Positions 21,087 to 31,031 are shown, counted from the stretch's first letter. The stretch: 64,000 nt of DNA from Serratia sarumanii (GCF_029962605.1 NZ_CP124750.1:1736001-1800000), one strand, 5' to 3'. Program-made: numbers and translations. Notes: generated from the letters alone by a model not told the origin.

Positions 21087-22493
21087 TCAGGATGTCAGCG
21101 TGGCAAGCCCCAGGGCTTGCGCGCAGGCTTCCAGCGAACGCTGCTGGGTTTGCTGATATAGCGCCAGCTCGTCGATCACCTCACTGCCCAACGCTTGTTC
21201 AAACGCTGCCCGGCTGGAAGCGGCGTTGTACTGCGCGTGGCGGCTGTCCCCCAGATTCGACTGGAAAATCCCCGCGGCGCTGACCGGCAGAAAATCTTCA
21301 TACACCAGCGGCTGGAAGCGAACGTGTTCTTTCTCGATCAGTTGCTCCAGAGTGCTGTGCTTATCCAGCGACTCTTTGGCCGCCAGGCCGCATTCGGTCG
21401 GGAAATAGCGGAACCAGGCCAGCTGTTGCTCGCGCAGCGTGGCGTAATCATCCGGAAACGCCCGGAAGTTTTCCTCCAGCAGTTGATAGTAGCGCTCGGC
21501 ATTCTTCTCGCTCGGCGGCGCTTGCAGCGCATCGTTGGTGGCCTGCAGCAGACGGTCGTAGAGTTCTCTTCCTTTCGTCGTCAGCGCCACACCGCGCTGT
21601 TCGATCTCGCCGAAGCGCGCGGTATGGTGGCCGGCGACGGCACGGCCGTCATGCTCAACGAAATCGACGCGTTCTTCCAACGCCTTGAAGCTGGTTTGGC
21701 GCAGCAGGATCGCGCGACGACGGCGCGGCGGGCCCTCGATGACCGCCTTGGGCGTAATGCCGCGGCCGGGCATCGCCTGCTGAACGCGATCGATATCCAG
21801 CGTGCGCGGTGTCAGATGGTTGATATGCGGCCCTTTAAACGCCACCACGTCGGCGATCAGGCGATGCTGATCGTGCAGCTGCCGGTATTCTTCGGCGCTG
21901 ACCGTCGCCTGGTTGTGCCAGCGGAAGGTTTCCAGCGCTTGTTCGACAAATTCTTGCGCCTGCACTTCATTCAGCCCGCCTTGCGCTTCCTGCAGCGCGA
22001 TCAGCTCCAGCGCGCGATCGGTAAAGATGCGGCGGCGCGCCAGCAAGCGCTCGGCCAGCGCACGCAGCGCGGGATCTTCTATCAGTTCCAGGCGCAGCAG
22101 GGAGGTGAACACGCGGAAAGGGCTGATCTGCAGCGCGTCTTCGTGTACGGCGCGAAAAGCGGTGGAGTGCACCGGAACGCCCGCCACCGACAGGTCATAG
22201 TAACCGACCGGCGCCATGCCCATCACCCGGAACAGGCGGCGCAGGGTGGCCAGCTCGTCCGCGGTGCCGACCCGGATGGCGCCGTGGCGCTCCATCGCCA
22301 GGCGTTCTATCTCGCCGGTAATTTGCAGTTGATGAGCCAGTGCGGCATCTTCGCGCAGAACCTGTCGGTTGGTTTCCGCCACCAGCTCCAGCAGATCGCC
22401 GTACAGCGGCACCTCCTTTTGATACATGTCCGACATCGCGTGAGAGAATCTGGCGCGGATTTCATTAGGTGAAACGAACTGCTGGGCGGTCAT
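21087..22493 (-). CDS. hglS: 2-oxoadipate dioxygenase/decarboxylase (HglS/YdcJ family)
   Basis: Homologue of E. coli YdcJ and of HglS from Pseudomonas putida, a non-haem iron enzyme that converts 2-oxoadipate to D-2-hydroxyglutarate in lysine catabolism. Conserved segments include VPVHSTAFR (an expected metal His), PHINHLTPRTLDID, ARFGEIEQRG (an expected metal Glu) and YEDFLPVSAAGIFQSNL. I place the start at the ATG at 22493 because AAGGAG lies eight bases before it. ATGs at 22499 and 22517 are less well placed. This gene is not at this position in E. coli. No other lysine-degradation gene is nearby, so its pathway role here is inferred from family. Confidence 0.88.
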   Translation of the reverse strand: MTAQQFVSPNEIRARFSHAMSDMYQKEVPLYGDLLELVAETNRQVLREDAALAHQLQITGEIERLAMERHGAIRVGTADELATLRRLFRVMGMAPVGYYDLSVAGVPVHSTAFRAVHEDALQISPFRVFTSLLRLELIEDPALRALAERLLARRRIFTDRALELIALQEAQGGLNEVQAQEFVEQALETFRWHNQATVSAEEYRQLHDQHRLIADVVAFKGPHINHLTPRTLDIDRVQQAMPGRGITPKAVIEGPPRRRRAILLRQTSFKALEERVDFVEHDGRAVAGHHTARFGEIEQRGVALTTKGRELYDRLLQATNDALQAPPSEKNAERYYQLLEENFRAFPDDYATLREQQLAWFRYFPTECGLAAKESLDKHSTLEQLIEKEHVRFQPLVYEDFLPVSAAGIFQSNLGDSRHAQYNAASSRAAFEQALGSEVIDELALYQQTQQRSLEACAQALGLATLTS

Positions 22494-23018
22494 GCGCATA
22501 GCTCCTTGATTCAGCATAATCTGAAAAATCGTGTTTTTAGCGGCAAAAGTGCTGGCGAAAAAGCCGTCTGCCTTGTTTTCCCCTCAAGTTTAGCTATCTG
22601 GTTTGGGATTTGTTATAGACGTGGCAAGCATATTAGAGTTTTATGCGTCAGCTCTCATTTGCAGCGCACAGACGGGCAAAAGATGCCCTGGCGAGCGGAG
22701 AGACGCGGTGGTTCGGCCGCGGCGACCATTAAATTAAGTCATGCATATTCAGGGAGATAAAAATAAATTCGGCTTATTTATGAATTTAAGGCAATAAACC
22801 TCTTGTGCATTCACCAGTTTTATGAGTAAATGCAAGTCGGCCTGTAATCCAGACCTATTTATGTTCGAGTTTAGAGTTAAGCAGTTCCTCCAAAAACGTT
22901 ATCATCCGATTCCGCTTCAAAGACGAACCTTCTAAGTACCTCCCATAAGTAATGTTTCTGAAACGGCCCCAATTGCCTCTTATGGCAGGTTTTGTAAATA
23001 TATTTAAAGGTAAATGTA
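22494..23018. other. Intergenic region and long leader of the first cold-shock gene
   Basis: About 525 bases between the divergent hglS and the cold-shock gene. No plausible gene is visible. The last 150 bases before the csp ATG are AT-rich and resemble in length and style the long 5' leader of cold-inducible csp mRNAs, which restructures at low temperature. I did not find a clear match to the cspA cold box. Confidence 0.45.
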
Positions 23019-23228
23019 ATGTCTAAGAAGACTGGTCAGGTTAAGTGGTTCAACGAAAGCAAAGGTTTTGGTTTCATTGAGCAGAACGACGGCGGCAAAG
23101 ATGTATTCGTACACTTCTCCGCAATCATGACCGACGGTTTCAAGACCCTGGCTGAAGGCCAGCGCGTCGAGTACACCATCCAGGACAGCCCGCGCGGGCC
23201 GGCTGCCGCCAACGTAGTTGCTCTGTAA
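23019..23228 (+). CDS. Cold-shock protein, CspA/CspE family
   Basis: A single cold-shock domain of 69 aa acting as an RNA chaperone. Both nucleic-acid binding motifs are intact: RNP1 as KGFGFI and RNP2 as VFVHF. The sequence is closest in my view to CspE ([21 protein letters not shown]), but there are many paralogues so I leave the symbol open. AAAGG precedes the ATG. A long leader upstream and a strong terminator downstream mark it as a single-gene unit. Confidence 0.93.
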   Translation: MSKKTGQVKWFNESKGFGFIEQNDGGKDVFVHFSAIMTDGFKTLAEGQRVEYTIQDSPRGPAAANVVAL

Positions 23229-23312
23229 GAATACAGGGAACGCGTATAAGAGATCTTAATACAACCATGGTGATGCGTCAGCGCTGAGTCATGCGGAAGA
23301 TATTAAGTTCAA

Positions 23313-23346
23313 CAAGCCCGCCTTAGTGCGGGTTTTTTTATTTTTT
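23313..23346 (+). terminator. Terminator after the first cold-shock gene
   Basis: CCCGC, a six-base loop and GCGGG followed by TTTTTTTATTTTTT, about 90 bases past the stop. Confidence 0.85.
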
Positions 23347-23450
23347 GCTCACGAGAGGTTTGTTACGAAAAACTTTAGGATGGGCTGGTAGCGTCCAGAC
23401 AATATAAAAAATGACGTTGTCAAGGATGCTCAAGTAAAAGGATATAAGTT

Positions 23451-23672
23451 ATGTTTAAAAATACTGTGTTAAAAATGGGTCGCGTGAAATGGTTTAATCA
23501 GGCCGAAGGCTATGGTTTTATTTCACCGGTAGATGGCAGCGACGAAATCTATGTCAATCGCAACGCTATCGCCAACACCAAAAATAAGTCGTTGAACGAA
23601 GGTCAGAACGTCGAGTTCTCGATCTATCGCAGCTCACATGGGCTGTCCGCGGCAGACGTTATCGCGTTCTGA
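23451..23672 (+). CDS. Divergent cold-shock-domain protein
   Basis: A 73-aa cold-shock-domain protein starting MFKNTVLKMGRVKWFN. RNP1 is mostly kept (EGYGFISP), but the RNP2 region reads IYVNRNAIA instead of VFVHFSAI, losing the RNA-stacking His and Phe. It resembles the CspF/CspH type of divergent paralogue. An internal ATG at residue 9 is an alternative start that would give a domain of normal length. It follows the canonical csp gene by 220 bases with its own AT-rich upstream region, probably as a separate transcript. Confidence 0.8.
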   Translation: MFKNTVLKMGRVKWFNQAEGYGFISPVDGSDEIYVNRNAIANTKNKSLNEGQNVEFSIYRSSHGLSAADVIAF

Positions 23673-23785
23673 TCGCATCCACCTTCCTCGCCAGTGCCGG
23701 TGTCGCCACCCGCATGCACTGGCGAAGATAAATCCCTCGATATCCACTATTATCAGGCCATTGCCTACTTGTCACGGATATCAGG

Positions 23786-25012
23786 ATGACCACCCCGATA
23801 ATTTCCCTTACCGCCGCTCGCGCGCTGCACCTTGCCGCCCAGGGGCTGCTTTCTCCGCTTAAACGCCAGGCTCGGCCCGACGACGTCGTAAACGCGATCC
23901 AGCGCATGGGGCTGTTACAAATCGATACCATTAGCGTCGTCGCCCGCAGCCCGTATCTGGTGCTGTTCAGCCGTTTGGGGGCCTATCAACCGGAATGGCT
24001 GGAGCAGGCGCTCGCCGGCCGCAAGCTGTTCGAGTATTGGGCGCACGAAGCCTGTTTCCTGCCGATCGAGGATTTTGGTCTGCTGCGGCATCGCATGCTG
24101 GCGCCGCATGATATGGGCTGGAAATATTCCGCCGACTGGGTGCAGCAGCACCAGGCGGCGATGGACAACCTGCTGCGGCACATCGAACAGCAGGGGCCGG
24201 TGCGCTCCGCCGATTTCAGCGCCGAGAAGAAAGGCAACAGCGGATGGTGGGACTGGAAACCGGAGAAACGGCATCTGGAGATCCTGTTTACCGCCGGCAA
24301 GCTGATGGTGGCCGAGCGTCGCAACTTCCACCGGGTTTACGATCTGACCGAAAGGCTGCTGCCGGCCTGGGACGATGCGCGTCATGCGCTGCCTGCGGAG
24401 CGGGCGCGCCGGCAAATGTTGCATCGCACCTGCCGCTATCTGGGCATTTTCCGCGCCGAATGGTTGGCGGATTACTATCGGCTGAAACGCGTGGCGCCAA
24501 AAACTTTGCTGGCAGAGCTGCAGGATCAGGGGGAGATTTCGCCGGTGCGGGTAGAGGGGCTGGAAGGGCAGTTCTATGTGCATGGCTCACTGACGGAATT
24601 GCTGCCGCTGGCGGAACAGGGCAAGCTGAAATCGACGGTCACCAGCCTGCTGTCGCCGTTTGATCCGGTGGTTTGGGATCGCCGCCGGGCGCTCGAGCTG
24701 TTCAACTTTGACTATCGGCTGGAGTGCTATACGCCGAAAGAAAAACGCCGCTATGGCTACTTCACCTTGCCGGTGCTGCATCGGGGTGAACTGGTGGGGC
24801 GCATTGACGCCAAGGCGCACCGCCGCCAGGGGGTGTTCGAGATCATCAGCTTTCATGTGGAGCCGCGGGTGCGCTTCGGCAAACGGCGGGCCCAAGATAT
24901 TCGGCAGGCCATCGCGCGTATGGCCAAATGGCACGGCGCGCAACGCGTCGCGCTGGGCGACATTCCGGCGGCGTTGGCCGCTGAATGGGGTGCCGGCTGG
25001 GAAGTGGGATAA
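23786..25012 (+). CDS. ycaQ: DNA glycosylase YcaQ (AlkZ-like, interstrand crosslink repair)
   Basis: Winged-helix protein of the HTH_42/AlkZ family. E. coli YcaQ excises N7-alkylguanine adducts and unhooks interstrand crosslinks. The 408 aa agree with the family (about 410). The catalytic motif Q-hydrophobic-D is visible as Q45-I46-D47 in MGLLQIDTISVV, the YcaQ form rather than the QxQ of AlkZ. The ATG at 23786 gives MTTPIISLTAARALHL. It lies ahead of ycaR-kdsB as in E. coli. Confidence 0.93.
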   Translation: MTTPIISLTAARALHLAAQGLLSPLKRQARPDDVVNAIQRMGLLQIDTISVVARSPYLVLFSRLGAYQPEWLEQALAGRKLFEYWAHEACFLPIEDFGLLRHRMLAPHDMGWKYSADWVQQHQAAMDNLLRHIEQQGPVRSADFSAEKKGNSGWWDWKPEKRHLEILFTAGKLMVAERRNFHRVYDLTERLLPAWDDARHALPAERARRQMLHRTCRYLGIFRAEWLADYYRLKRVAPKTLLAELQDQGEISPVRVEGLEGQFYVHGSLTELLPLAEQGKLKSTVTSLLSPFDPVVWDRRRALELFNFDYRLECYTPKEKRRYGYFTLPVLHRGELVGRIDAKAHRRQGVFEIISFHVEPRVRFGKRRAQDIRQAIARMAKWHGAQRVALGDIPAALAAEWGAGWEVG

Positions 25013-25308
25013 CGAGCGACGCCGTCGGTGGGGTAAAACGAAGTTCAGCGCCGCTCGTTACAAAGGGGCTCAGTGGCTGAAGTTAGCGAACAGAGCGATG
25101 ATTTTATGCAGACGTTTGATCACGTATCACGGCCTTTTTGTGATTTGTATCACAAAATTCTACGCCGGGATGCGCCGCAGTTCAAGCTGTTGCGCCGGCG
25201 CGCTGAGGAAATATCGGTGGGTTGGCGCCGCCGGTGATTAACCTGAGGCCGGGCGTTATGCTATCCTCACTGCCTTTCCCAGATGACCAATCCCCTAGCG
25301 GAGGATGC
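25013..25308. other. Intergenic region between ycaQ and ycaR
   Basis: About 300 bases with no plausible gene. It contains TGTGATTTGTATCACA at about 25138, a dyad of TGTGA and TCACA with six bases between, which matches the CRP half-site arrangement. The promoter of ycaR-kdsB should lie here. Confidence 0.4.
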
Positions 25309-25491
25309 ATGGACCACCGTTTACTCGAAATCGTTGCCTGCCCGGTATGCAATGGCAAACTCTATTTCAATAAAGAAAACCAGGAACTGGTGTGCAAAGC
25401 GGACGGGTTGGCTTACCCGCTGCGCGACGGCATTCCGGTGCTGTTGGAAAATGAAGCGCGTGCGCTGTCGCTGGATGAGAAGCACGCATGA
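25309..25491 (+). CDS. ycaR: YcaR, Trm112-like zinc-ribbon protein
   Basis: A 60-aa protein identical in length to E. coli YcaR, beginning [18 protein letters not shown] with a CPxC motif and a later Cys in ELVCKADG. Members of this family often assist methyltransferases, but no function is established for YcaR. GGAGG precedes the ATG at 25309; the frame extends upstream without similarity. Its stop overlaps the kdsB start as ATGA. Confidence 0.93.
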   Translation: MDHRLLEIVACPVCNGKLYFNKENQELVCKADGLAYPLRDGIPVLLENEARALSLDEKHA

Positions 25492-26237
25492 GTTTTATCG
25501 CTATTATTCCCGCCCGCTACGCCTCAACCCGTTTGCCGGGCAAACCGCTGGCCGATATTCACGGCAAGCCGATGGTGGTGCACGTGATGGAGCGCGCCCG
25601 CGAGTCCGGCGCCAGCCGCGTCATCGTGGCGACCGATCACCCTGAAGTCGCCAAAGCGGTGGAAGCCGCCGGCGGCGAAGTGTGCATGACCAGCCCGGAT
25701 CACCATTCTGGCACCGAGCGTCTGGCGGAAGTGATCGCGCACTACGGCTTTGCCGACGATCAGATCATCGTTAACGTGCAGGGCGACGAACCGCTGATCC
25801 CGCCGGTGATCGTGCGTCAGGTGGCGGAGAACCTGGCGGGCAGCCAGGCCGGCATGGCGACGCTGGCAGTGCCGATCGAGAGCGCCGAAGAGGCTTTCAA
25901 CCCCAACGCGGTGAAGGTCGTGATGGACGCGCAGGGCTACGCGCTCTATTTCTCTCGCGCCACCATTCCGTGGGATCGCGAGCGTTTCGCCGCGTCGAAA
26001 GAGAGCATCGGCGACAGCCTGCTGCGTCATATCGGCATCTACGCCTATCGCGCCGGCTTCGTGCGCCGCTACGTCAGCTGGGCGCCGAGCCAACTGGAGC
26101 AGATCGAGCTGTTGGAACAGCTGCGGGTGCTGTGGTACGGTGAAAAAATCCACGTGGCGGTCGCGAAAGCGATCCCGAGCGTGGGGGTCGATACGCCGGA
26201 AGATCTCCAGCGCGTGCGCGACAGCATTCAACCTTGA
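25488..26237 (+). CDS. kdsB: 3-deoxy-manno-octulosonate cytidylyltransferase KdsB
   Basis: Activates Kdo with CTP to CMP-Kdo for attachment to lipid A. At 249 aa it matches the family (248). [19 protein letters not shown] is the nucleotide-binding start, followed by NVQGDEPLI and [10 protein letters not shown] near the end. It overlaps ycaR by four bases, which suggests translational coupling. Confidence 0.98.
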   Translation: MSFIAIIPARYASTRLPGKPLADIHGKPMVVHVMERARESGASRVIVATDHPEVAKAVEAAGGEVCMTSPDHHSGTERLAEVIAHYGFADDQIIVNVQGDEPLIPPVIVRQVAENLAGSQAGMATLAVPIESAEEAFNPNAVKVVMDAQGYALYFSRATIPWDRERFAASKESIGDSLLRHIGIYAYRAGFVRRYVSWAPSQLEQIELLEQLRVLWYGEKIHVAVAKAIPSVGVDTPEDLQRVRDSIQP

Positions 26238-26387
26238 GCCTGAGTTCGTCGGCGCGGCGCGCAACGCGCCGACGATGTAATACCCTCCATTATTGATCCC
26301 CGTTTTGTTGATCTGCGTTGAAGAATTTTTCCGCTCACCGTTCGATGATGTTACGCATCCCCCCTATTAGCCTGAGGTGAATGCCTT

Positions 26388-27284
26388 ATGGAGCAGTTAC
26401 GCGCCGAACTGAGCATTGTGCTGGGTGAGTCCATCAGCCGGCTGGAGCGGGTGAGCGAGCAGCCTTATGCGCATATGTATTCGCTGTACGATCGGCAGGG
26501 CAACGCGATCCCGCTGATGGCGAAAAGCTTTATCTGTCAGGGTATCGCCCAGCAGGAGGCGTACAAGCTGTCAATGCTGGCGCGCGACGGGGATATTCGC
26601 CTGCCTACGGTGTACGGCGTGGTGTGTACCCACCAGGCGCCGTACAAGGAAATCCTGCTGATCGAGCGCCTGCGCGGCGTGTCGGCTGAAGCGCCGACGC
26701 GTTCGCCGGATCGCTGGAATATGCTGATGGAGCAGATCGTTGACGGGATATTGGCCTGGCACCGCATCGACAGCCACGGCAGCGTCGGCAGCGTTGACAG
26801 CACGCAGGAGAACGACTGGTTTTGCTGGTATCAACAGCGGGTCGAAGTGCTGTGGGCGACGGTGGTCAATCTCACCACCCCGCAGCTGACCATGGCGGAT
26901 CGCCGTTTGCTGTACCGCACGCGCGAAGCGCTGACCCATTTTTTCGTCGGCTTCGACGATCCTTGCGTTCTGGTGCACGGCAACCTGTCGCTGCGCAGCA
27001 TGCTGAAAGATCCCAAAAGCGATCAACTGCTGGCGATGCTCAATCCCGGCGTGGTGCTGTGGGCGCCACGCGAATACGATCTTTTCCGCCTGTGCGAGGC
27101 GGGTATGCCCAGCCAACTGCTGTTCAGCTATCTGCGGCGCGCGCCGGTCGCCGACGCTTTTCTGGCGCGGCGCTGGCTGTACGTGGTGTGGGAAGCGGTG
27201 GGGCGTTTGATCCATACCGGCAAGCTGGAGCGGCGGCCGTTCGACTATGCGTCGCAACAGCTGCTGCCCTGGCTGGCCGGTTGA
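26388..27284 (+). CDS. ycbJ: YcbJ, APH-fold probable pseudokinase
   Basis: Homologue of E. coli YcbJ (297 aa; here 298), related to aminoglycoside phosphotransferase/choline kinase-like folds. The segment VLVHGNLSLRSMLKD aligns with the catalytic HGDxxxxN loop, but Asn199 replaces the catalytic Asp and no DxD metal motif is evident in the following LNPGVVLWAPREYDL. The same Asn is present in my recollection of E. coli YcbJ, so loss of phosphotransfer is probably ancestral. The biological role is unknown. Confidence 0.9.
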   Translation: MEQLRAELSIVLGESISRLERVSEQPYAHMYSLYDRQGNAIPLMAKSFICQGIAQQEAYKLSMLARDGDIRLPTVYGVVCTHQAPYKEILLIERLRGVSAEAPTRSPDRWNMLMEQIVDGILAWHRIDSHGSVGSVDSTQENDWFCWYQQRVEVLWATVVNLTTPQLTMADRRLLYRTREALTHFFVGFDDPCVLVHGNLSLRSMLKDPKSDQLLAMLNPGVVLWAPREYDLFRLCEAGMPSQLLFSYLRRAPVADAFLARRWLYVVWEAVGRLIHTGKLERRPFDYASQQLLPWLAG

Positions 27285-27291
27285 ACGGGCC

Positions 27292-28065
27292 TTACTCGGC
27301 GCCGGCGCGGTCCGCGCCTTTCAGCCATTGCCACAGGCTGCCCAGCGTTTCATACCAGGCGCGCTCGGTATGGCCGAGGAACATTGACGACGGCGTGGCG
27401 CGATCCCAGATATTCAGCGGCGAGTCGATCGCCAACTGGTTGGCCGGCGCCGGGATCGGGTGCAGGCCTTTCGCCTCGAAGAAGCGCATGGCGCGCGGCA
27501 GATGGTTGGCGGAGGTGACCAGAATGAAGGGGTGCTCGCCGACCAACTTGGCGACCTGAGCGGCCTCTTGCTCGGTATCGCGCGGTTCCCCCAGGATCAC
27601 CATATCGCTGCGCGGCACGCCCAGGCTTTCGGCCACCAGCGCCGCCGTGGCGGCGTTGCTTTGCATGCGTCCGGCGGACGCGCCGGTAAACACCATCCTG
27701 GCACCGGGATGCGCAAGATAAAGCCGCACGCCTTCCGTCACGCGCGGCAGACTGTTGCCGAGCAGGTTTGAGCTGGGCGCCCAATCGGGATTGTAGGTAT
27801 AGCCCCCGCCCAATACCACGATGTAGTTGACCGGATCGTTGCCGCGATAAGTCTGGTATTCGGCTTCAATCGGCCGCAGCAGCCGGTCGGCCACCGGTTG
27901 CAGGCTGAAAAGCAGTAAAAACAGCCAGCTCAGCGTGAAAATCGTCTTACCGCTTTTTTGCCAGCGGGTGAACCACAGCAGCAGCAGCGCCAGCCCCATC
28001 AGCAGCATCAACAGCGGCAGCGGCATCAGCATGGCGCCAAAGAACTTTTTCAGGTTGAACAGCAT
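27292..28065 (-). CDS. elyC: Envelope biogenesis factor ElyC (DUF218)
   Basis: Inner-membrane protein (YcbC) with two N-terminal membrane helices (about residues 8-32 and 42-60) and a periplasmic DUF218 domain starting NYIVVLGGGYTYNP. In E. coli it supports peptidoglycan synthesis at low temperature, apparently through the lipid carrier. 257 aa is close to the E. coli length. It converges with ycbJ seven bases away and is divergent from cmoM. Confidence 0.93.
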   Translation of the reverse strand: MLFNLKKFFGAMLMPLPLLMLLMGLALLLLWFTRWQKSGKTIFTLSWLFLLLFSLQPVADRLLRPIEAEYQTYRGNDPVNYIVVLGGGYTYNPDWAPSSNLLGNSLPRVTEGVRLYLAHPGARMVFTGASAGRMQSNAATAALVAESLGVPRSDMVILGEPRDTEQEAAQVAKLVGEHPFILVTSANHLPRAMRFFEAKGLHPIPAPANQLAIDSPLNIWDRATPSSMFLGHTERAWYETLGSLWQWLKGADRAGAE

Positions 28066-28217
28066 CGAAAATCAGATCCTTTTGGGTGAAAAAGCGGCAT
28101 CCAGGCATAAACCGGCCGCAAGAAGATACATTCTAAGCCAGTCTGTGCCAAAATAGCAGGTTTGAATGGGCGTGCGCTTTGCCGCCGACAAGAATGAGAT
28201 CAGCGGAGCCGTTGTCC

Positions 28218-29003
28218 ATGCAGGATCGCAATTTTGACGATATTGCTGAAAAATTTGCGCGTAATATTTACGGCACCACGAAAGGAAAAATCCGCCAGGC
28301 GGTGGTTTGGCAGGATCTGACCGGGCTGCTGGCGCAGTTGCCGCAGCGGCCGCTGCGCATCCTCGACGCCGGGGGCGGTGAAGGCCATATGGCCTGCCAG
28401 TTGGCAGAATTAGGACATCAGGTGTTGTTGTGCGATCTTTCTGGTGAGATGATCCAGCGCGCCGCGCAGCTGGCGGAGCAGAAAGGTGTGAGCCAGAACA
28501 TGCAATTCGTACAAAGTTCTGCGCAGGATATCGCTCAGCATTTGGAACAGCCGGTTGATCTGATATTGTTTCATGCAGTGCTTGAATGGATCGCCGAGCC
28601 CGAAGCGGCGCTGCGGGCGTTGTATGACTGCCTGACGCCGGGCGGCGCGCTGTCGCTGATGTTCTTCAACGCCAACGGCCTCTTGATGCGCAACGTGGTG
28701 TTGGGTAATTTCCAACTGGTGGATCCCGAGGTCAGGCGGCGCCGCAAGCGTTCGCTGTCGCCGCAATATCCGCACGATCCGCTATTGGTCTACGGTTGGC
28801 TGGAACAGCTGGGCATGCGCATCAGCGGCAAAACCGGGGTGCGGGTGTTCCACGACTATCTGCAGAGCAGACAGCTGCAAACACAAAAATTTGAAGAGTT
28901 ACTGGCGCTTGAACAGCACTATTGCCGGCAGGAGCCGTACGTGAGTTTGGGGCGCTATATTCACGTCATGGCGCATAAACCAAACCTGAAGGACGAACTA
29001 TGA
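28218..29003 (+). CDS. cmoM: tRNA 5-carboxymethoxyuridine methyltransferase CmoM
   Basis: SAM-dependent enzyme (formerly SmtA) that methylates the carboxyl of cmo5U34 to mcmo5U34 in certain tRNAs. The SAM motif [14 protein letters not shown] is clear. The start at 28218 gives [19 protein letters not shown] and 261 aa, as in E. coli; upstream in-frame ATGs add residues with no similarity. Its stop overlaps the mukF start (ATGA), so it leads the cmoM-mukFEB operon. Confidence 0.96.
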   Translation: MQDRNFDDIAEKFARNIYGTTKGKIRQAVVWQDLTGLLAQLPQRPLRILDAGGGEGHMACQLAELGHQVLLCDLSGEMIQRAAQLAEQKGVSQNMQFVQSSAQDIAQHLEQPVDLILFHAVLEWIAEPEAALRALYDCLTPGGALSLMFFNANGLLMRNVVLGNFQLVDPEVRRRRKRSLSPQYPHDPLLVYGWLEQLGMRISGKTGVRVFHDYLQSRQLQTQKFEELLALEQHYCRQEPYVSLGRYIHVMAHKPNLKDEL

Positions 29004-30322
29004 GTGAATTTTCCCAGACAGTACCCGAACTGGTCGCCTGGGCACGGAAAAATGATTTCTCTATTTCGCTCCCTACTGAGCGTCTCGCATTTTTGCTCGC
29101 CATCGCCACCCTGAACGGCGAACGGCTGGACGGCGAGATGAGCGAAGGTGAGCTGGTTGATGCATTTCGCCATGTCAGCAAGGGTTTTGAACAGACGCAT
29201 GAAACGGTGGCGATGCGCGCCAACAATGCGATCAACGACATGGTGCGCCAGCGCCTGTTGAACCGCTTTACCAGCGAACTGGCGGACGGTAACGCGATTT
29301 ACCGCCTCACGCCGCTGGGCATCGGCATTACCGATTACTATATTCGCCAACGCGAATTCTCCACGCTGCGTCTGTCGATGCAGCTGTCGATCGTGGCGCA
29401 GGAGCTCAAGCGCGCCGCCGACGCCGCCGACGAGGGCGGCGACGATTTCCATTGGCACCGCAACGTGTTCGCGCCGTTGAAATATTCGGTGGCGGAAATC
29501 TTCGACAGCATCGACATGACCCAACGCGTGATGGACGAGCAGCAGCAGAGCGTGAAAAACGACATCGCGGCGCTGCTGAGCAAAGACTGGCGGGCGGCGA
29601 TCTCCAGCTGCGAGATGCTGCTGTCGGAAACCTCGGGCACCCTGCGCGAGCTGCAGGATACGCTGGATGCGGCGGGCGACAAGCTGCAGGCCAACCTGCT
29701 GCGTATCCAGGACGCCACCCTCGGCAACGTGGAGCTGGGCTTCGTCGACAAGCTGGTGTTCGATCTGCAAAGCAAGCTGGATCGCATCATCAGCTGGGGC
29801 CAGCAGGCGATTGACCTGTGGATCGGCTACGATCGCCACGTGCATAAATTTATCCGTACCGCTATCGATATGGATAAAAACCGCGTGTTCGCCCAACGCC
29901 TGCGCCAGTCGGTGCAAACCTATTTCGACCACCCGTGGGCGCTGACCCATGCCAATGCCGATCGTCTGCTGGACATGCGCGACGAAGAACTGGCGCTGCG
30001 CAGCGAGGAAGTGACGGGGGAACTGCCGCCGGATCTGGAGTTCGAAGAGTTTAGCGAAATTCGCGAACAGCTGGCGGCAATGATCGAAGAGGCGCTGAAG
30101 GTGTATCAGGAACAGCAGATGCCGCTCAACCTTGCAGCGGTGATGCGCGATTATCTGGCGCAATATCCGCGTGCGCGTCATTTCGACGTGGCACGTTTAG
30201 TGGTCGACCAGGCAGTGCGCCTCGGTGTGGCTGAAGCAGATTTCTCAGGGTTGCCGGCGGAATGGCAGGCAATCAATGATTACGGAGCCAAGGTCCAGGC
30301 CCATGTCATCGACAAATATTGA
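29000..30322 (+). CDS. mukF: Chromosome partition protein MukF (kleisin)
   Basis: Kleisin subunit of the MukBEF condensin, bridging the MukB heads and carrying MukE dimers. 440 aa, as in E. coli. The N-terminal winged-helix dimerisation domain starts [22 protein letters not shown], a helical middle follows, and the C-terminal winged helix binds MukB. It is coupled to cmoM by a four-base overlap and overlaps mukE by 20 bases. Confidence 0.98.
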   Translation: MSEFSQTVPELVAWARKNDFSISLPTERLAFLLAIATLNGERLDGEMSEGELVDAFRHVSKGFEQTHETVAMRANNAINDMVRQRLLNRFTSELADGNAIYRLTPLGIGITDYYIRQREFSTLRLSMQLSIVAQELKRAADAADEGGDDFHWHRNVFAPLKYSVAEIFDSIDMTQRVMDEQQQSVKNDIAALLSKDWRAAISSCEMLLSETSGTLRELQDTLDAAGDKLQANLLRIQDATLGNVELGFVDKLVFDLQSKLDRIISWGQQAIDLWIGYDRHVHKFIRTAIDMDKNRVFAQRLRQSVQTYFDHPWALTHANADRLLDMRDEELALRSEEVTGELPPDLEFEEFSEIREQLAAMIEEALKVYQEQQMPLNLAAVMRDYLAQYPRARHFDVARLVVDQAVRLGVAEADFSGLPAEWQAINDYGAKVQAHVIDKY

Positions 30323-31031
30323 ACAAGTAATGCCAGTCAAGCTGGCCAAGGCACTGTCCAACTCGCTGTTCCCGGCGCTGGACAGCCAACTGCGCGCGGG
30401 TCGTCACATCGGTATCGATGAGCTGGACAACCATGCCTTTTTAATGGATTTCCAGGATGAGCTGGAAGAATTTTACACCCGTTACAGCGTCGAGCTGATT
30501 CGGGCGCCGGAAGGTTTCTTCTATTTGCGCCCGCGCTCCACCACGCTGATCCCGCGCTCGGTGCTGTCCGAGCTGGATATGATGGTGGGTAAGATCTTGT
30601 GCTACCTATACCTCAGCCCCGAGCGCCTGGCGCACGAAGGCATTTTCAGCCATCAGGAGCTGTACGACGAGTTGCTGAGCCTGGCCGATGAGAACAAGCT
30701 GCTGAAGTTCGTTAATCAGCGCTCCACCGGTTCGGATCTCGATCGGCAGAAGCTGCACGAAAAGGTGCGCACCTCGCTGAACCGCCTGCGCCGCCTTGGC
30801 ATGGTCTACTTCATGGGCAATGACAGCAGCAAGTTCCGCATTACCGAGGCGGTGTTCCGCTTCGGCGCCGACGTGCGCAGCGGCGACGATCCGCGTGAAG
30901 CGCAGCTGCGCATGATTCGCGACGGCGAGGCGATGCCGGTTGAAACCAGCCTGTCGCTGAACGATGAGAATGAGGCTGAGGATCAGCAGGTTGATAACGC
31001 TCCTGACGGTGCAGAGGATGAACAGGAATGA
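30303..31031 (+). CDS. mukE: Chromosome partition protein MukE
   Basis: Winged-helix accessory subunit of MukBEF. The start [15 protein letters not shown] at 30303 fits the family and lies inside the end of mukF, giving 242 aa with a strongly acidic C-terminal tail (residues 220-242), somewhat longer than in E. coli. The core segment [25 protein letters not shown] is essentially identical to E. coli. Its stop overlaps the mukB ATG by four bases. Confidence 0.97.
   Translation: MSSTNIEQVMPVKLAKALSNSLFPALDSQLRAGRHIGIDELDNHAFLMDFQDELEEFYTRYSVELIRAPEGFFYLRPRSTTLIPRSVLSELDMMVGKILCYLYLSPERLAHEGIFSHQELYDELLSLADENKLLKFVNQRSTGSDLDRQKLHEKVRTSLNRLRRLGMVYFMGNDSSKFRITEAVFRFGADVRSGDDPREAQLRMIRDGEAMPVETSLSLNDENEAEDQQVDNAPDGAEDEQE

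Noticed and set aside
22506..22760. 84-codon open frame between hglS and the cold-shock gene.
   Set aside because: Its start overlaps the hglS upstream region, it has no convincing ribosome-binding site and its composition does not look coding.
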